Positions 37,601-46,138 of a stretch of 64,000 bases of DNA are shown here, one piece after another. Under the pieces are notes generated by a model. The model was given only the letters and a program-made list of their open reading frames with translations, was not told the DNA's origin and did not search any database. Numbering within the stretch: the first letter of the stretch is position 1; each line of letters opens with the position of its first letter. The translations under genes were made by a program, and so were the position numbers. Source of the stretch: RZYY01 sp036794825 (lineage in GTDB: Bacteria > Bacteroidota > Bacteroidia > Bacteroidales > 4484-276); NCBI GenBank assembly GCA_036794825.1, contig DAIRGA010000010.1, forward strand, positions 1 to 64,000, written 5' to 3'.

Positions 37601-37927
37601 CCACAGATAGAACCCTACGAAACCGACAAAAATCTGAAAATCAACTCTAAAGACTTTCTGGAAATCGTATCAGAAATATTTGTGGATTGGATTCCGGAGC
37701 TATCTTCCGTTGGCTTCCAGGCTGTTTGGGCAGGCTATTATGTCGAACCGCGAATGATTCTTGACCCTGACCTCGGGCTGTTTATCGGGCTGAGGGGCCA
37801 GGGTTTCATGCTCGGACAGTACCTGGCAAAGCTTTATGTGGACAAGATTACAGGCAAAGAGGTTCCGGGTTATTTCGACAGATTGACCTTCAGGGGCGAC
37901 GGATTGCTCGAAAAAGCCTTCAAGTAG
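34694..37927 (+). CDS. three-subunit fusion dehydrogenase (HcnABC/opine-oxidase type)
   Basis: A 1077-residue soluble oxidoreductase that joins, in order, domains that are usually separate subunits. A 2Fe-2S ferredoxin-like domain (about 15-95; C60, C65, C68, C80) resembles HcnA/SoxA. A FAD/NAD(P) domain (about 112-440) has GxGxxG at 121-126 and again at 268-273, as in HcnB. A two-cluster ferredoxin-like insert has C461, C467, C470, C474 and C495, C498, C501, C505. A BFD-type 2Fe-2S domain has C606, C608, C642 and C647. A C-terminal DAO-type FAD domain has GxGxxG at 710-715, as in HcnC, sarcosine or D-hydroxyproline dehydrogenase. It probably oxidises an amine or imino acid and passes electrons inward to its Fe-S clusters. 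The substrate is unknown. Confidence 0.85.
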   Translation: MQKIKSHPILDVPVVEKVIFTFNGKKIEGEKGFTIAAALHQAGFPVHSHSLRNRNRSLECGIGKCGACEMLVDGRIKRICITKVDGINEVSEIPKDYTPIVEQLNENEPVKVYKTTVTIVGAGPAGLACRELLNQYKINNLVIDINDKIGGQFLMQTHQFFFFEKEKKFGGMRGFDIAQTLAGEDLSGIFLNSTVWDILEGKRLAVKNILSGEIYYVDSGFLVVASGAVPFLPAFENDDLPGVFTAAVVQKMMNNEFTLLGKNILTVGAGNIGYLTSYQLMQAGANVKAIIEAQSREGGFPVQANRVRRLGIPVMTSKILLKAIPNEDHTGITGAVIADCENFAPVEGTERVIAGIDAINICTGLVPDDQLLIKGKEIFGRNVYGAGDAIRIGEGTSAVLRGKQVAFEILDDMGERFDYDEYLAVSKEYIDSQQHPVRVIEKPFEPTEERMTQKPFVIIDCLYGFACNPCEFSCPHGAIRKTSTSSVPRIDFEKCIGCMQCVYQCPGLAIFGYNVEKNWLFLPIEYEANEKSEVFLVDNQGKIQGEGVIEKILRKPNKTHVARVKSIDIHGKKLMEIRGFIVKTSYPDEVELEPNSNEIHTEQYICHCDDVQLDEILDVVGERKFISVDEVKHTTRLGMGACRGKRCIKRLKQTLAGSGISIVGEPTPRGPLSNQISLGDVYPKKIQEKIITNFNGGHTRKIKVDSLVAGGGIGGSALFRYLAEAGLNPVLANYGRGASWRNIAGGRPNFSLPELSDIAVKNLEIFKELHQLSNIDFRPINYVTFAHNDQLLKALEASMAWSDAYLIEPKDFKKHISPHFNNHLKTYIAALVTSNCWQATPGKVVDLIRQLGIKNGGVIQEDCEMIDVHKSGETYTVLVKNHDKDFVEYETSCFINAMGPQGDRFAKKLGIETGIYPVKHQAFITRRLPMMGNEGIPLPMMIDRRQYKGFTAVYGQQLGETGQIIGCASPQIEPYETDKNLKINSKDFLEIVSEIFVDWIPELSSVGFQAVWAGYYVEPRMILDPDLGLFIGLRGQGFMLGQYLAKLYVDKITGKEVPGYFDRLTFRGDGLLEKAFK

Positions 37928-37959
37928 GCCCAGCCAAAAACGACCTGAAACCAAAATTT

Positions 37960-37967
37960 TACTTTTG
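37960..37967 (+). promoter_or_regulatory. putative -7 element for Asp-box T9SS gene
   Basis: TACTTTTG fits TAnnTTTG, 36 nt before the ATG at 38003. Confidence 0.4.
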
Positions 37968-38002
37968 CATTTCTTCCAATTTTATTAATCAATCATCTGA
38001 CC

Positions 38003-40723
38003 ATGAACCGGACTAAACGTTTCTCCATTACTAACAAAATTCTTGCATTCATTTTTGTACTCTCCATCCCGGCAGCATTAATCATCAGGTTATCCAAATC
38101 TGAACCGACCGACAAAAGAGCGGAACACGAAAAATTTATCATCGAGCAGATGGATAAAATTCCCAGTTATTCTGAGGAGGAGCTGAAAAATATGCCTAAG
38201 CCCGATCGGCCCGATCAGGCTGCTATTCACAACTACTTCATGACTTTTGATCCGAAAAGCGGTGTGGTTCCAAAGGAGAGGCTGATGCAGGCCTACAACG
38301 ATCTTCAGGCCAATCCGCAGAAAAACAGGAATAATCCGCTGCAATGGACCGGGACTTCGGCCAATATGGGAGGACGTACACGCGCTATCATGTGGGATCC
38401 GAATGATCCTGCAGGTAAAAAAGTATGGGCTGGCGGAGTTACCGGCGGTTTGTGGTACAGGAACGATATCACCAACGACAATGTGCATTGGCAGCCGGTT
38501 GACGATTTTTGGAGCTCGCTGAACATCAGTTGCATCACTTTCGATCCCAACGACCCGATGACTTTTTACGTTGGAACCGGCGAAGCAGAAACCGCCCTTA
38601 TCATTTACCGTGAATCATCCGGTGTGGGAGATGGAATCTGGCGCTCAACCGACGGAGGACTTACCTGGTCGTTGTTGCCAACCACCCTTGGATTTGAATA
38701 CGTTACGGATATCGTTGTGCGAAATGAAAACGGACAGAGTGTGATTTATGCCGGAGTAGCATCGGGCGATTACCAGGGAAGTATTCATTACAGCGATCCG
38801 TCGGATGGGCTTTTCCGATCGGAAGATGGCGGTGAGACCTGGCAACAGGTTTTGCCTGAAATACCCGGTTATGGAGCTCCTTACGCAGTTTCGGACATTG
38901 AACTTGGCGCCGATGGCAGAATTTACGTGGGAACAATGCAAAATGTTGATATTGAGGGTGGTGCTGTAATCTTGTATTCAGATGACGGCCTGAGCGGGAG
39001 CTGGTCGGTGTTTGACAATTATGTTCAGATCATCGAAAACAACTCGCAGTATAACATTCCCGGACGGGTTATGGTGGCTGCAGCACCCTCCGATCCTAAT
39101 ATTGTTTATGCGCAGATTGCAGCGGGAAACAACAATTTCTTCAACTATTACCGCGGACGTTACATCCTCAAATCAACCAATAAGGGGCTAACCTGGTCAA
39201 CGGTGATGCTTCCGGCCTCAGATTGGTCAACCCTGGCCTGGCATGCCTTTGTGCTTAAGGTTGATCCCAACAATGCCAACCGGATTTTCACAGGTGGGTT
39301 GGATATGTGGAAAACCACAACCGGCGGAACTTCCTGGACAAAAATCTCTGATTGGGCATTGATGTATTCCGGTGGCGGCGATCAATATCTGCACGCCGAT
39401 CAGCACGACATTCAGTTCAAGCCCGGCAGTTCCACCACATTCATTACATGCAACGATGGTGGGGTTTTTTACACCGAAACAGCCACTGCCGGCTTCCCGG
39501 TTTTTATGGAAAAAAACCAGGGATACAACACACTGCAGTTCTATTCCGGCGCCATCCATCCTGAACCAGGCTCAACCACTTATGTCGGCGGTCTGCAGGA
39601 TAATGGATCTTTACTTTATACCGGGCAGCCATTGACAATCAACGACATGATAAGCGGTGGCGACGGAGCTGCCTGTTTCTTCGACGATGCTGACCCGCTG
39701 ATGCTCACATCAATTTATTACAACCGGTATTACGTGTTTATGAATTTCAATTACCAGACAACGCTCGACTATTACAGCGGAACTTTTATCAGCCCTGCAG
39801 ATTTTGACGTAAAGAATAATTCACTCTTTGCCAACGCGGTTAGTTTTTCGGGAGAAAATCCCAACACCCTTCTTCGCATTACGGGAATTCCATACACGAG
39901 CAATGGAAATTTCATTGGATTGACTACCAACACCAACGTATATTTTTCGCATGTAAAAGCGTCGCCATATGCTCCTGCCGGAACATCTACAATTTTTGTA
40001 GGAACACAAGCCGGAAGGGTTTACAAGATCACCAATGCGCATGCAAATCCTCAAACCACAGAAATCACCGGCGACAATTTCCCGACCGCATATGTTTCCT
40101 GCATTGCCGTCGGATCGAGTGAAGATATTATTTTGGTTGCTTTCTCAAACTATGGCGTGGAGTCATTGTGGCTAACTATAGACCATGGTCAAACCTGGCA
40201 AAGTGTTGAAGGCGACCTCCCCGATATTCCGGTAAGATGGGCTCTGTTCCACCCCGAAAATGACAATCAGGTAATGCTGGCCACAGAACTTGGCATCTGG
40301 ACCACCAACATGCTCAATGCGCCACAGGTAAGCTGGGTTCAGGATGCTGAAGGAATGGCCAACGTCAGGGTTGACATGCTAACTCTCAGAAGCGCCGATA
40401 ACACCGTTCTGGCCTCAACCCACGGCAGAGGGTTTTACACAACTGAATTTCTTCTCGATCCGGGCATTGCAGTTAACGAGAAACACCTCAATGATGTAAA
40501 CCTTTTTCCTAATCCATCCAGCGGTATCATCAATATTGACCTCAAAACAAATGAAAGATCAGAGGTGAAGGTTCTCGATATTTCAGGCAGGGTGATTATC
40601 AGCAGAAAATATAGCGATAGCGGATTAAAGACTATTGATCTGGCATCACTATCAAAAGGTACTTATGTAGTGAGCATTAATTCGGGAGAGAAGATGATAA
40701 ACCGTAAGATTGTTATGCAGTAG
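38003..40723 (+). CDS. large T9SS-secreted beta-propeller (Asp-box) protein
   Basis: A 906-residue secreted protein. The N-terminus has a hydrophobic segment at about 13-30 but no clear peptidase site. The body is a VPS10/sialidase-like beta-propeller with Asp-box motifs of the S-x-D-x-G-x-T-W kind: 'STDGGLTW', 'SEDGGETW', 'STNKGLTW' and 'TIDHGQTW'. The segment 'TGTSANMGGRTRAIMWDPND' is typical of this Bacteroidota family. A T9SS sorting domain occupies about 830-906 ('LFPNPSSGIINIDL', ending 'NRKIVMQ'). A surface adhesin, a sugar-binding protein or a scaffold would fit; catalytic sialidase residues are not visible. Confidence 0.82.
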   Translation: MNRTKRFSITNKILAFIFVLSIPAALIIRLSKSEPTDKRAEHEKFIIEQMDKIPSYSEEELKNMPKPDRPDQAAIHNYFMTFDPKSGVVPKERLMQAYNDLQANPQKNRNNPLQWTGTSANMGGRTRAIMWDPNDPAGKKVWAGGVTGGLWYRNDITNDNVHWQPVDDFWSSLNISCITFDPNDPMTFYVGTGEAETALIIYRESSGVGDGIWRSTDGGLTWSLLPTTLGFEYVTDIVVRNENGQSVIYAGVASGDYQGSIHYSDPSDGLFRSEDGGETWQQVLPEIPGYGAPYAVSDIELGADGRIYVGTMQNVDIEGGAVILYSDDGLSGSWSVFDNYVQIIENNSQYNIPGRVMVAAAPSDPNIVYAQIAAGNNNFFNYYRGRYILKSTNKGLTWSTVMLPASDWSTLAWHAFVLKVDPNNANRIFTGGLDMWKTTTGGTSWTKISDWALMYSGGGDQYLHADQHDIQFKPGSSTTFITCNDGGVFYTETATAGFPVFMEKNQGYNTLQFYSGAIHPEPGSTTYVGGLQDNGSLLYTGQPLTINDMISGGDGAACFFDDADPLMLTSIYYNRYYVFMNFNYQTTLDYYSGTFISPADFDVKNNSLFANAVSFSGENPNTLLRITGIPYTSNGNFIGLTTNTNVYFSHVKASPYAPAGTSTIFVGTQAGRVYKITNAHANPQTTEITGDNFPTAYVSCIAVGSSEDIILVAFSNYGVESLWLTIDHGQTWQSVEGDLPDIPVRWALFHPENDNQVMLATELGIWTTNMLNAPQVSWVQDAEGMANVRVDMLTLRSADNTVLASTHGRGFYTTEFLLDPGIAVNEKHLNDVNLFPNPSSGIINIDLKTNERSEVKVLDISGRVIISRKYSDSGLKTIDLASLSKGTYVVSINSGEKMINRKIVMQ

Positions 40724-40800
40724 TCACGTTCGAAATAGACAGCACTCCACAAAATCCACGTTATGGACTTTATAGAGGTATTTAAGAATGAACTGAATCT

Positions 40801-41865
40801 CTACGATTTTTTGATCAGGTGAAGGTTGTACACCCTTTTCAACCATGCTGGCAGCACAAATGCACCGATTATTATGTAGGGGTAATAACTCAAAATTCTC
40901 CACAATAGGGCAACTGCAACAGTAAGCCCAACGGGAATAAAATCACCAAGGAAATCTGAGAACAGAAACTCAGCCACCCCACTGCTGCCGGGAGTTGGAC
41001 TGATAAGCATAATTACCCACATTATCAGTTGACGGGCATAGATCAGGAAATGCTGCCCAACCGGTGTGATGGAGAGTATTAGGAAATTCACCACCCAAAA
41101 CCGGGCTGTCCATGAAAACCATGTTGAAAGATATGCCCTGATCCAGAAAATTGCAGGTTTGCTTTTCATTTCCGCAGAGGTTGTGATTATGTCATCACCT
41201 GCCTGAGCTGCCTGGTATCTCCATTTACGGAGAATTGGCATCTTGAAAACCTTCAGCAGGATCCATTTGAATCCCCGGGGTTTGATAAAAATTCCGTAAG
41301 AGATGATTACAGTCAGGATAAAAATGAAGAGATATCCCGCCAGGAACACACCCTGCATTCCCATTTTGGTATTGATAAACAAATAACTTGTGTCGCTTTT
41401 GAAAAGCTGGCTGGTCCCGGCCAGAAGAATGATTAAAGGCACCATGGTGATATAAAACAGCTCGTCCAGAAATGCAGTAATCATCACTATCGCTGTGGCA
41501 CGACCAGGAGGAATGCCCTCTTTGGATACAATAAAGAGAGCAGCTGCCGATCCACCAACAACGCTTGGCGTTACGGCCGAGGCAAACTCCCAAAGCATGA
41601 TAACATCAAAGGAGCGGCGCCAGGTAAGCTTTTTGTCGGTGAGGAGCCGGATGCGGTACATGTAAGCAATGTCGCGGGTTGCAACCATCAGCAAAGCAAG
41701 GAAAAGCCACAGCCAGGAATAATAACTCCAACGAATATCGTAAAATGGTTTGGGATCAAAATCCTTGAAAACAAGGTAGCCCACTACACCCAGACCAAGG
41801 ATCACGGGAATGATCACCCTTTCGAATCTGAAGATTTTAAAGACTTTGTGCTGCTTTTCGTGCAT
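40801..41865 (-). CDS. flippase-like integral membrane protein (UPF0104/LPG synthase TM)
   Basis: A 354-residue polytopic membrane protein with about 8 hydrophobic helices, of the family covering the membrane part of lysylphosphatidylglycerol synthase and related flippases (UPF0104). Conserved-looking features include 'WRRSFDVIMLWEFASAVTPSVVGGSAAALFIVSKEG' and a 'LISPTPGSSGVAEF' loop. There is no C-terminal aminoacyl-transferase domain, so it cannot be MprF itself. It may move lipids or polyprenyl-linked sugars. The gene stands alone between convergent and divergent neighbours, with no substrate clue. Confidence 0.82.
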   Translation of the reverse strand: MHEKQHKVFKIFRFERVIIPVILGLGVVGYLVFKDFDPKPFYDIRWSYYSWLWLFLALLMVATRDIAYMYRIRLLTDKKLTWRRSFDVIMLWEFASAVTPSVVGGSAAALFIVSKEGIPPGRATAIVMITAFLDELFYITMVPLIILLAGTSQLFKSDTSYLFINTKMGMQGVFLAGYLFIFILTVIISYGIFIKPRGFKWILLKVFKMPILRKWRYQAAQAGDDIITTSAEMKSKPAIFWIRAYLSTWFSWTARFWVVNFLILSITPVGQHFLIYARQLIMWVIMLISPTPGSSGVAEFLFSDFLGDFIPVGLTVAVALLWRILSYYPYIIIGAFVLPAWLKRVYNLHLIKKS

Positions 41866-42132
41866 ACAGGGTTATTTCGGTGCAAAAATGATAAAGATTT
41901 ACAACACACTTACTAACAACCAAAAACAATTCAGGTTTTGGAGTTTTTATGATTTATTTCGACAGAAAAAAATGGGAAATTCGGCCAAAATGTCGGGCAT
42001 GCTTTTGGTAATCAGACAAAATGGCCTGGATTTTTGAGGTTATTTCAATAATAACCAAACGGAATAAAATTTGACCGGCTGGATGCCAACAAACAATTAG
42101 AAATTCTAACTAAAATAAGAAAGGAGTAAATT

Positions 42133-42561
42133 ATGACAATGATGCGTTGGAACCCGGAATTACCTTTGTCCGACCTGTTTGATAACATTTTCAGAAATCA
42201 GACCAATGAGCGCATGGAGAGAAAATCCTACGATTGCGCCCCCTCGACCAACATCGTGGAAAAAAACGAAAGTTTTGAACTTCACATGGCCGTGCCCGGT
42301 GTAAAGAAAGAAGATGTAAAAATTGATCTCGAGAAGAATATTCTAAGCATTTCTTCAGAGAAAAAAGCAGAACAAAGCGCCGAAGAGGGGATCAAATACA
42401 GCAGGAGAGAGTTTGTTTACGGTACCTTCTGCCGTTCATTTACATTGCCCGAAACCATTGATGTTGAACATATCAAGGCTGACCTGAGCGACGGAATACT
42501 GAAAGTGATCCTCCCGAAAAAACAGGAAACCAGGATCAGTAAGGAGATTAAGATCTCATAA
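42133..42561 (+). CDS. small heat-shock protein (Hsp20/alpha-crystallin)
   Basis: A 142-residue cytoplasmic chaperone that binds unfolding proteins. The alpha-crystallin domain covers about 35-130, with 'ESFELHMAVPGVKKEDVKIDLEKNILSISSE' and the 'ADLSDGILKVILPK' strand that contains the conserved A-x-x-x-G-x-L motif. The C-terminal tail has an 'ISKEIKIS' end that can serve as an I-x-I-type anchor. A purine-rich AGAAAGGAG lies just upstream of the ATG, an unusually good Shine-Dalgarno for this phylum. It is monocistronic with its own terminator. Confidence 0.93.
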   Translation: MTMMRWNPELPLSDLFDNIFRNQTNERMERKSYDCAPSTNIVEKNESFELHMAVPGVKKEDVKIDLEKNILSISSEKKAEQSAEEGIKYSRREFVYGTFCRSFTLPETIDVEHIKADLSDGILKVILPKKQETRISKEIKIS

Positions 42562-42582
42562 ACAGCCAATATAAACCTACTT

Positions 42583-42617
42583 AACCGGTACATCCAGAAA
42601 TGGTGGCCGGTTTTTTT
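42583..42617 (+). terminator. rho-independent terminator of Hsp20 gene
   Basis: AACCGG (42583-42588) pairs with CCGGTT (42607-42612), with extra CCA/TGG pairing inside, followed by T's to 42617. Confidence 0.7.
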
Positions 42618-42683
42618 ATGCCCTTTAACAATCAAAATTGTTATCTGAAAAAATGAAATAGATGACTGGCGAAATTTTTCGGC

Positions 42684-42691
42684 TAATTTTG
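42684..42691 (+). promoter_or_regulatory. putative -7 element for second TamL gene
   Basis: TAATTTTG fits TAnnTTTG and lies 25 nt before the TTG start at 42717. Confidence 0.4.
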
Positions 42692-42716
42692 TGTTTCAAA
42701 TTTCAAAATTTCCTGC

Positions 42717-45074
42717 TTGAAAACGAAACTCCTTCTTGTCTTGCCGGTTCTTCTGCTGCTATTGAGCAATTGCAGGGTTACCAATGAATTGCAGGAAGAA
42801 GATAAAATGCTGGTGAAAAACATCATAGAGCTGGAGAAAACAGAAACCGGGCTTAAGAAACTCACTTTTGATCAGGATGATCTCCCAGGCATTTTGGTTC
42901 AAAAGCCTAACAAAAGATTTCTCGGAGTGCTGCGGTTGGGCGAAAATCTTTATGTTAAATATCAGGACGCCCCCACACCCTCTTTCAAACACTGGCTTTG
43001 GAAACTTATCGGCAAAGAACCTGTTTATTACGACCGTTTTGCCGCTGAACGATCGGTAAGGCAGCTTCAGCTTTATCTTAACAATCACGGGTATTTTAAA
43101 TCCATCATAAGAGATACTGTCAAAGTCAAACGACAGAAAGTTCAAGCCGTTTATTCCATCAAACTCGCAAAGCCATACACGATTAACGAAATAGAATATC
43201 TTATTCCCGATACTGCTCTCAGGACGATTGTTCTTGCTTCCGAAAGCAATTCGTTGATAAAAACCGGCGATGTATTCAATGCAAACCTGCTCGACGATGA
43301 GCGTTACAGAATCAGCAGGCTGTTGCGAAACCACGGATATTTCTATTTTTCACCGGAGTTTGTGTTTTTCGAAATTGATAGCGCCTTCAGCAATTTCACG
43401 CTCAAAATCTACACGAATATCGGGAATCCACAGGGGGTAAATGATAGTATTTCAGGATCTCAATCCGGGGCAATTCACAGTAAATATTTCCTTAACCGGA
43501 TTGCCATTAATACCGAATTCAGTCCGGGTCGCGGTGATACATCCACCATGAGTTCGTTTACAGATACCACGTCTTTCGGTTTAAAAAACAGGTACACCTT
43601 TTATTATCGGGATAAATTAAGGGTTTCGCCCAATTCGTTGCGCAATCTGATTTTTTTTAAGCCAGGACAGGTTTATACCGAGTCAAAGCAGGAGAACACC
43701 TACCGGCAGTTATCCGGATTATCGCTTTACGGTTACACATCCATCAGCTTTACTCCCCTCCCTGAAACTGAAAATTCAACACTCAATGAGCCACGTGAAC
43801 TTGATGCAATGATAAACCTGACGCGCAGACCGGTACAATCCTTTTCGGTCGAAACTGAGGGAACTACATCCGGGAGCACTTTGGGTCTTGCCGGAAATCT
43901 GGTGTATCAAAATCTCAACATTTTCAGAGGTGCAGAGGTATTTACCCTTAAGTTCACCACAGGGCTTGAGTGGCAACAGGGCGGGCCGGAATCAGAGGAT
44001 GTTTTTCTTTTCTTCAATACAGTTCAAACCGGAGTGGAAGCAAGTCTTGACTTTCCTAAGTTCCTGATTCCTTTCACTGGTGGAGCTACTCCCAATGTAC
44101 TCAGACCCAGAACCACACTGATGGTTGGGGTGAACTATCAAAACAGGCCGGATTATCTGCGCTATATCACCAATGCTTCTTTTGGCTATAACTGGCGTGT
44201 CGGGAAATTTATAATTCACAACCTAACGCCTGTTGAACTGAACTCCGTTTCCATATTTCCCGATTCAAGTTTTGTGAAGCGTCTGGAAGAAGTGAATGAC
44301 CCACGTCTCACTAATCAGTACACCGACCACTTCATCATGTCGGCCAAATACAGTTTCCTGTACAACAATCAGGAGCGCAATAAAATCAAAAACTTCACCT
44401 ACTTCCGCTGGGGCATCGAAACAGCCGGGAATTTCCTTCAGCTCATTAACAAGGCAACCGGTTCGGACACCAACGAAGAGGGTGAGGCGGTTTTGTGGAA
44501 TATACCCTACTCACAGTTTGTCCGGTCTGACGTTGATTTGCGACGCTATTTCACTTTGGACCAAAACAACACAATCGTGTTGAGAGGTTTGGCAGGTGTG
44601 GGAATCGCCTATGGTAACTCAACAGTTTTACCGTTTGAAAAAGGTTTCTATGCCGGTGGCGCCAACGATATGCGCGGCTGGAAATACCGGTCATTGGGGC
44701 CTGGCGCTTTTCGCGACACTTCGGGGCAGTATTTCGAAAAAATGGGTGATCTGCTGCTCGAAACCAACCTCGAGTACCGGTTTCCGCTTTACAGTTTTAT
44801 TAAAGGGGCTGTTTTCGGGGATCTGGGTAACATCTGGCTGCTCACTGTCAGCGAAAATTATCCCGGAGGTCTTTTTAAATGGGAAGATTTCCTCGGCCAA
44901 CTCGCTTTCAGTTCCGGTGCAGGTTTCAGGTTCGACTTCTCCTATTTCATTTTCCGGATTGATGCATCAGCGCCGATGAAAAACCCTTCCTACCCTGAAG
45001 GCGAACGGTGGCGGGTAAAAAACCTGACGCTGAAAGATGTGATCTGGAATTTTGGTATTGGCTATCCATTTTGA
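42717..45074 (+). CDS. second TamL-like Omp85 lipoprotein
   Basis: A 785-residue lipidated BamA/TamA-family protein. The start is TTG: it begins the signal peptide whose lipobox ends at C19 (LSNC), and the next ATG would remove that signal. POTRA-like segments (about 25-320) contain 'LYLNNHGYFKSII' and 'LLRNHGYFYFSPEFV'. The barrel (about 340-785) has 'FYAGGANDMRGWKYRSLGPG', the lid-lock motif region, and ends 'NFGIGYPF', nearly the same end as the tamL gene at 22-24 kb. It is a paralogue but has no tamB beside it. A radical SAM gene follows 15 bp downstream and may be co-transcribed. Confidence 0.83.
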   Translation: MKTKLLLVLPVLLLLLSNCRVTNELQEEDKMLVKNIIELEKTETGLKKLTFDQDDLPGILVQKPNKRFLGVLRLGENLYVKYQDAPTPSFKHWLWKLIGKEPVYYDRFAAERSVRQLQLYLNNHGYFKSIIRDTVKVKRQKVQAVYSIKLAKPYTINEIEYLIPDTALRTIVLASESNSLIKTGDVFNANLLDDERYRISRLLRNHGYFYFSPEFVFFEIDSAFSNFTLKIYTNIGNPQGVNDSISGSQSGAIHSKYFLNRIAINTEFSPGRGDTSTMSSFTDTTSFGLKNRYTFYYRDKLRVSPNSLRNLIFFKPGQVYTESKQENTYRQLSGLSLYGYTSISFTPLPETENSTLNEPRELDAMINLTRRPVQSFSVETEGTTSGSTLGLAGNLVYQNLNIFRGAEVFTLKFTTGLEWQQGGPESEDVFLFFNTVQTGVEASLDFPKFLIPFTGGATPNVLRPRTTLMVGVNYQNRPDYLRYITNASFGYNWRVGKFIIHNLTPVELNSVSIFPDSSFVKRLEEVNDPRLTNQYTDHFIMSAKYSFLYNNQERNKIKNFTYFRWGIETAGNFLQLINKATGSDTNEEGEAVLWNIPYSQFVRSDVDLRRYFTLDQNNTIVLRGLAGVGIAYGNSTVLPFEKGFYAGGANDMRGWKYRSLGPGAFRDTSGQYFEKMGDLLLETNLEYRFPLYSFIKGAVFGDLGNIWLLTVSENYPGGLFKWEDFLGQLAFSSGAGFRFDFSYFIFRIDASAPMKNPSYPEGERWRVKNLTLKDVIWNFGIGYPF

Positions 45075-45089
45075 CAAATTTTATCCCAA

Positions 45090-46028
45090 ATGCAGTATCC
45101 ATGGGCACATCAGCGCAGGTTTAATGCCTATTCCGAATATTTTAAACGCGAATTTGGAGGCAGAGTACAAAAAGTGTCGGTCAATGCAGGATTTACCTGC
45201 CCAAATCGCGACGGCACAAAGGGAACCGGCGGATGCACCTACTGTAACAACGATGCTTTTAATCCATCGTATTGCTCGCCTTCGAAATCAATCCGACAGC
45301 AAATCGAAGAGGGAATTGAATTTCACAGTCGCCGCTATCGCCGGGCTGAGAAATTTCTGGTTTATTTTCAGGCTTTTTCCAACACCTACGCACCACTTGA
45401 AAAGCTCATGGAAATCTACGATCAGGCGCTGGAAGTCGAAAATGTTGCCGGGCTGGTCATCGGTACAAGACCTGATTGTGTGGATAATGAAAAACTCGAG
45501 TATTTTGCCAGACTTGCTTCAAAGAAATATATCATCATCGAATATGGTGTCGAAACCAGCAACGACAATACGTTGCAGATAATTAACCGTGGCCATACCT
45601 TCGCCGAAACTATAGATGCTTTGTCCAAAACAGCTGCAAAAGGACTGAAAACCGGCATTCACCTTATCTTTGGACTGCCGGGCGAAACCAGGCAAGAGAT
45701 GATTGACCAGGCAGCCATCTTTTCGAAATTGCCTGTCAATACGCTCAAAATACACCAGTTGCAGATTGTTTCGGGCACAAAGATGGCGGTTCAATACAAA
45801 AACAACCCTGCCATGTTCACTTTTTTCACTTTGGATGAATACATTGACCTGGTAGTGGACTTTATTGAAAAACTCAACCCGGCCATTGTCATCGAAAGAT
45901 TTGCCGGTGAGGTTCCACCACGCTTCCTGGCCGGACCAAACTGGGGACCAATGCGTTACGATTTCATTTTGCAAAAAATTGAAAACAGGCTTTTGGAAAG
46001 AGATACCTGGCAAGGCAGGTTATTTTGA
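45090..46028 (+). CDS. radical SAM protein, YhcC/TIGR01212 family
   Basis: A 312-residue radical SAM protein. It binds its 4Fe-4S cluster through C37-x11-C49-x2-C52 ('FTCPNRDG', then 'GGCTYCN'), the spacing of the YhcC family rather than the classical CxxxCxxC. SAM-binding features are 'IEYGVETSNDNTLQIINRGH' and the 'HLIFGLPGETRQEM' segment. The C-terminal 'PRFLAGPNWGPMRYDFI' region is a family feature. The reaction in this family is not established; RNA or cofactor modification has been suggested. It lies 15 bp after the second TamL-like gene. Confidence 0.9.
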   Translation: MQYPWAHQRRFNAYSEYFKREFGGRVQKVSVNAGFTCPNRDGTKGTGGCTYCNNDAFNPSYCSPSKSIRQQIEEGIEFHSRRYRRAEKFLVYFQAFSNTYAPLEKLMEIYDQALEVENVAGLVIGTRPDCVDNEKLEYFARLASKKYIIIEYGVETSNDNTLQIINRGHTFAETIDALSKTAAKGLKTGIHLIFGLPGETRQEMIDQAAIFSKLPVNTLKIHQLQIVSGTKMAVQYKNNPAMFTFFTLDEYIDLVVDFIEKLNPAIVIERFAGEVPPRFLAGPNWGPMRYDFILQKIENRLLERDTWQGRLF

Positions 46029-46070
46029 CCAGCTGCACGCCTTCTGAAAAATTTGATGAAATTTCTTACT

Positions 46071-46101
46071 TGTTTCAGTTGAATTAAAAAGTTTAAATTT
46101 G
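46071..46101 (+). promoter_or_regulatory. putative promoter of large T9SS cargo gene
   Basis: TTG at 46071-46073, 20 nt, then TAAATTTG at 46094-46101. It is a good consensus match, 37 nt before the ATG at 46139. Confidence 0.6.
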
Positions 46102-46138
46102 CGGGGAAATTAATTTTACTAACTAAAAAGTTTAAATC

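Noticed and set aside
40763..40822. A 19-codon plus-strand reading frame (MDFIEV...) between two convergent genes
   Set aside because: It runs into the end of the convergent gene and has no conservation signal I can judge; too short to support.
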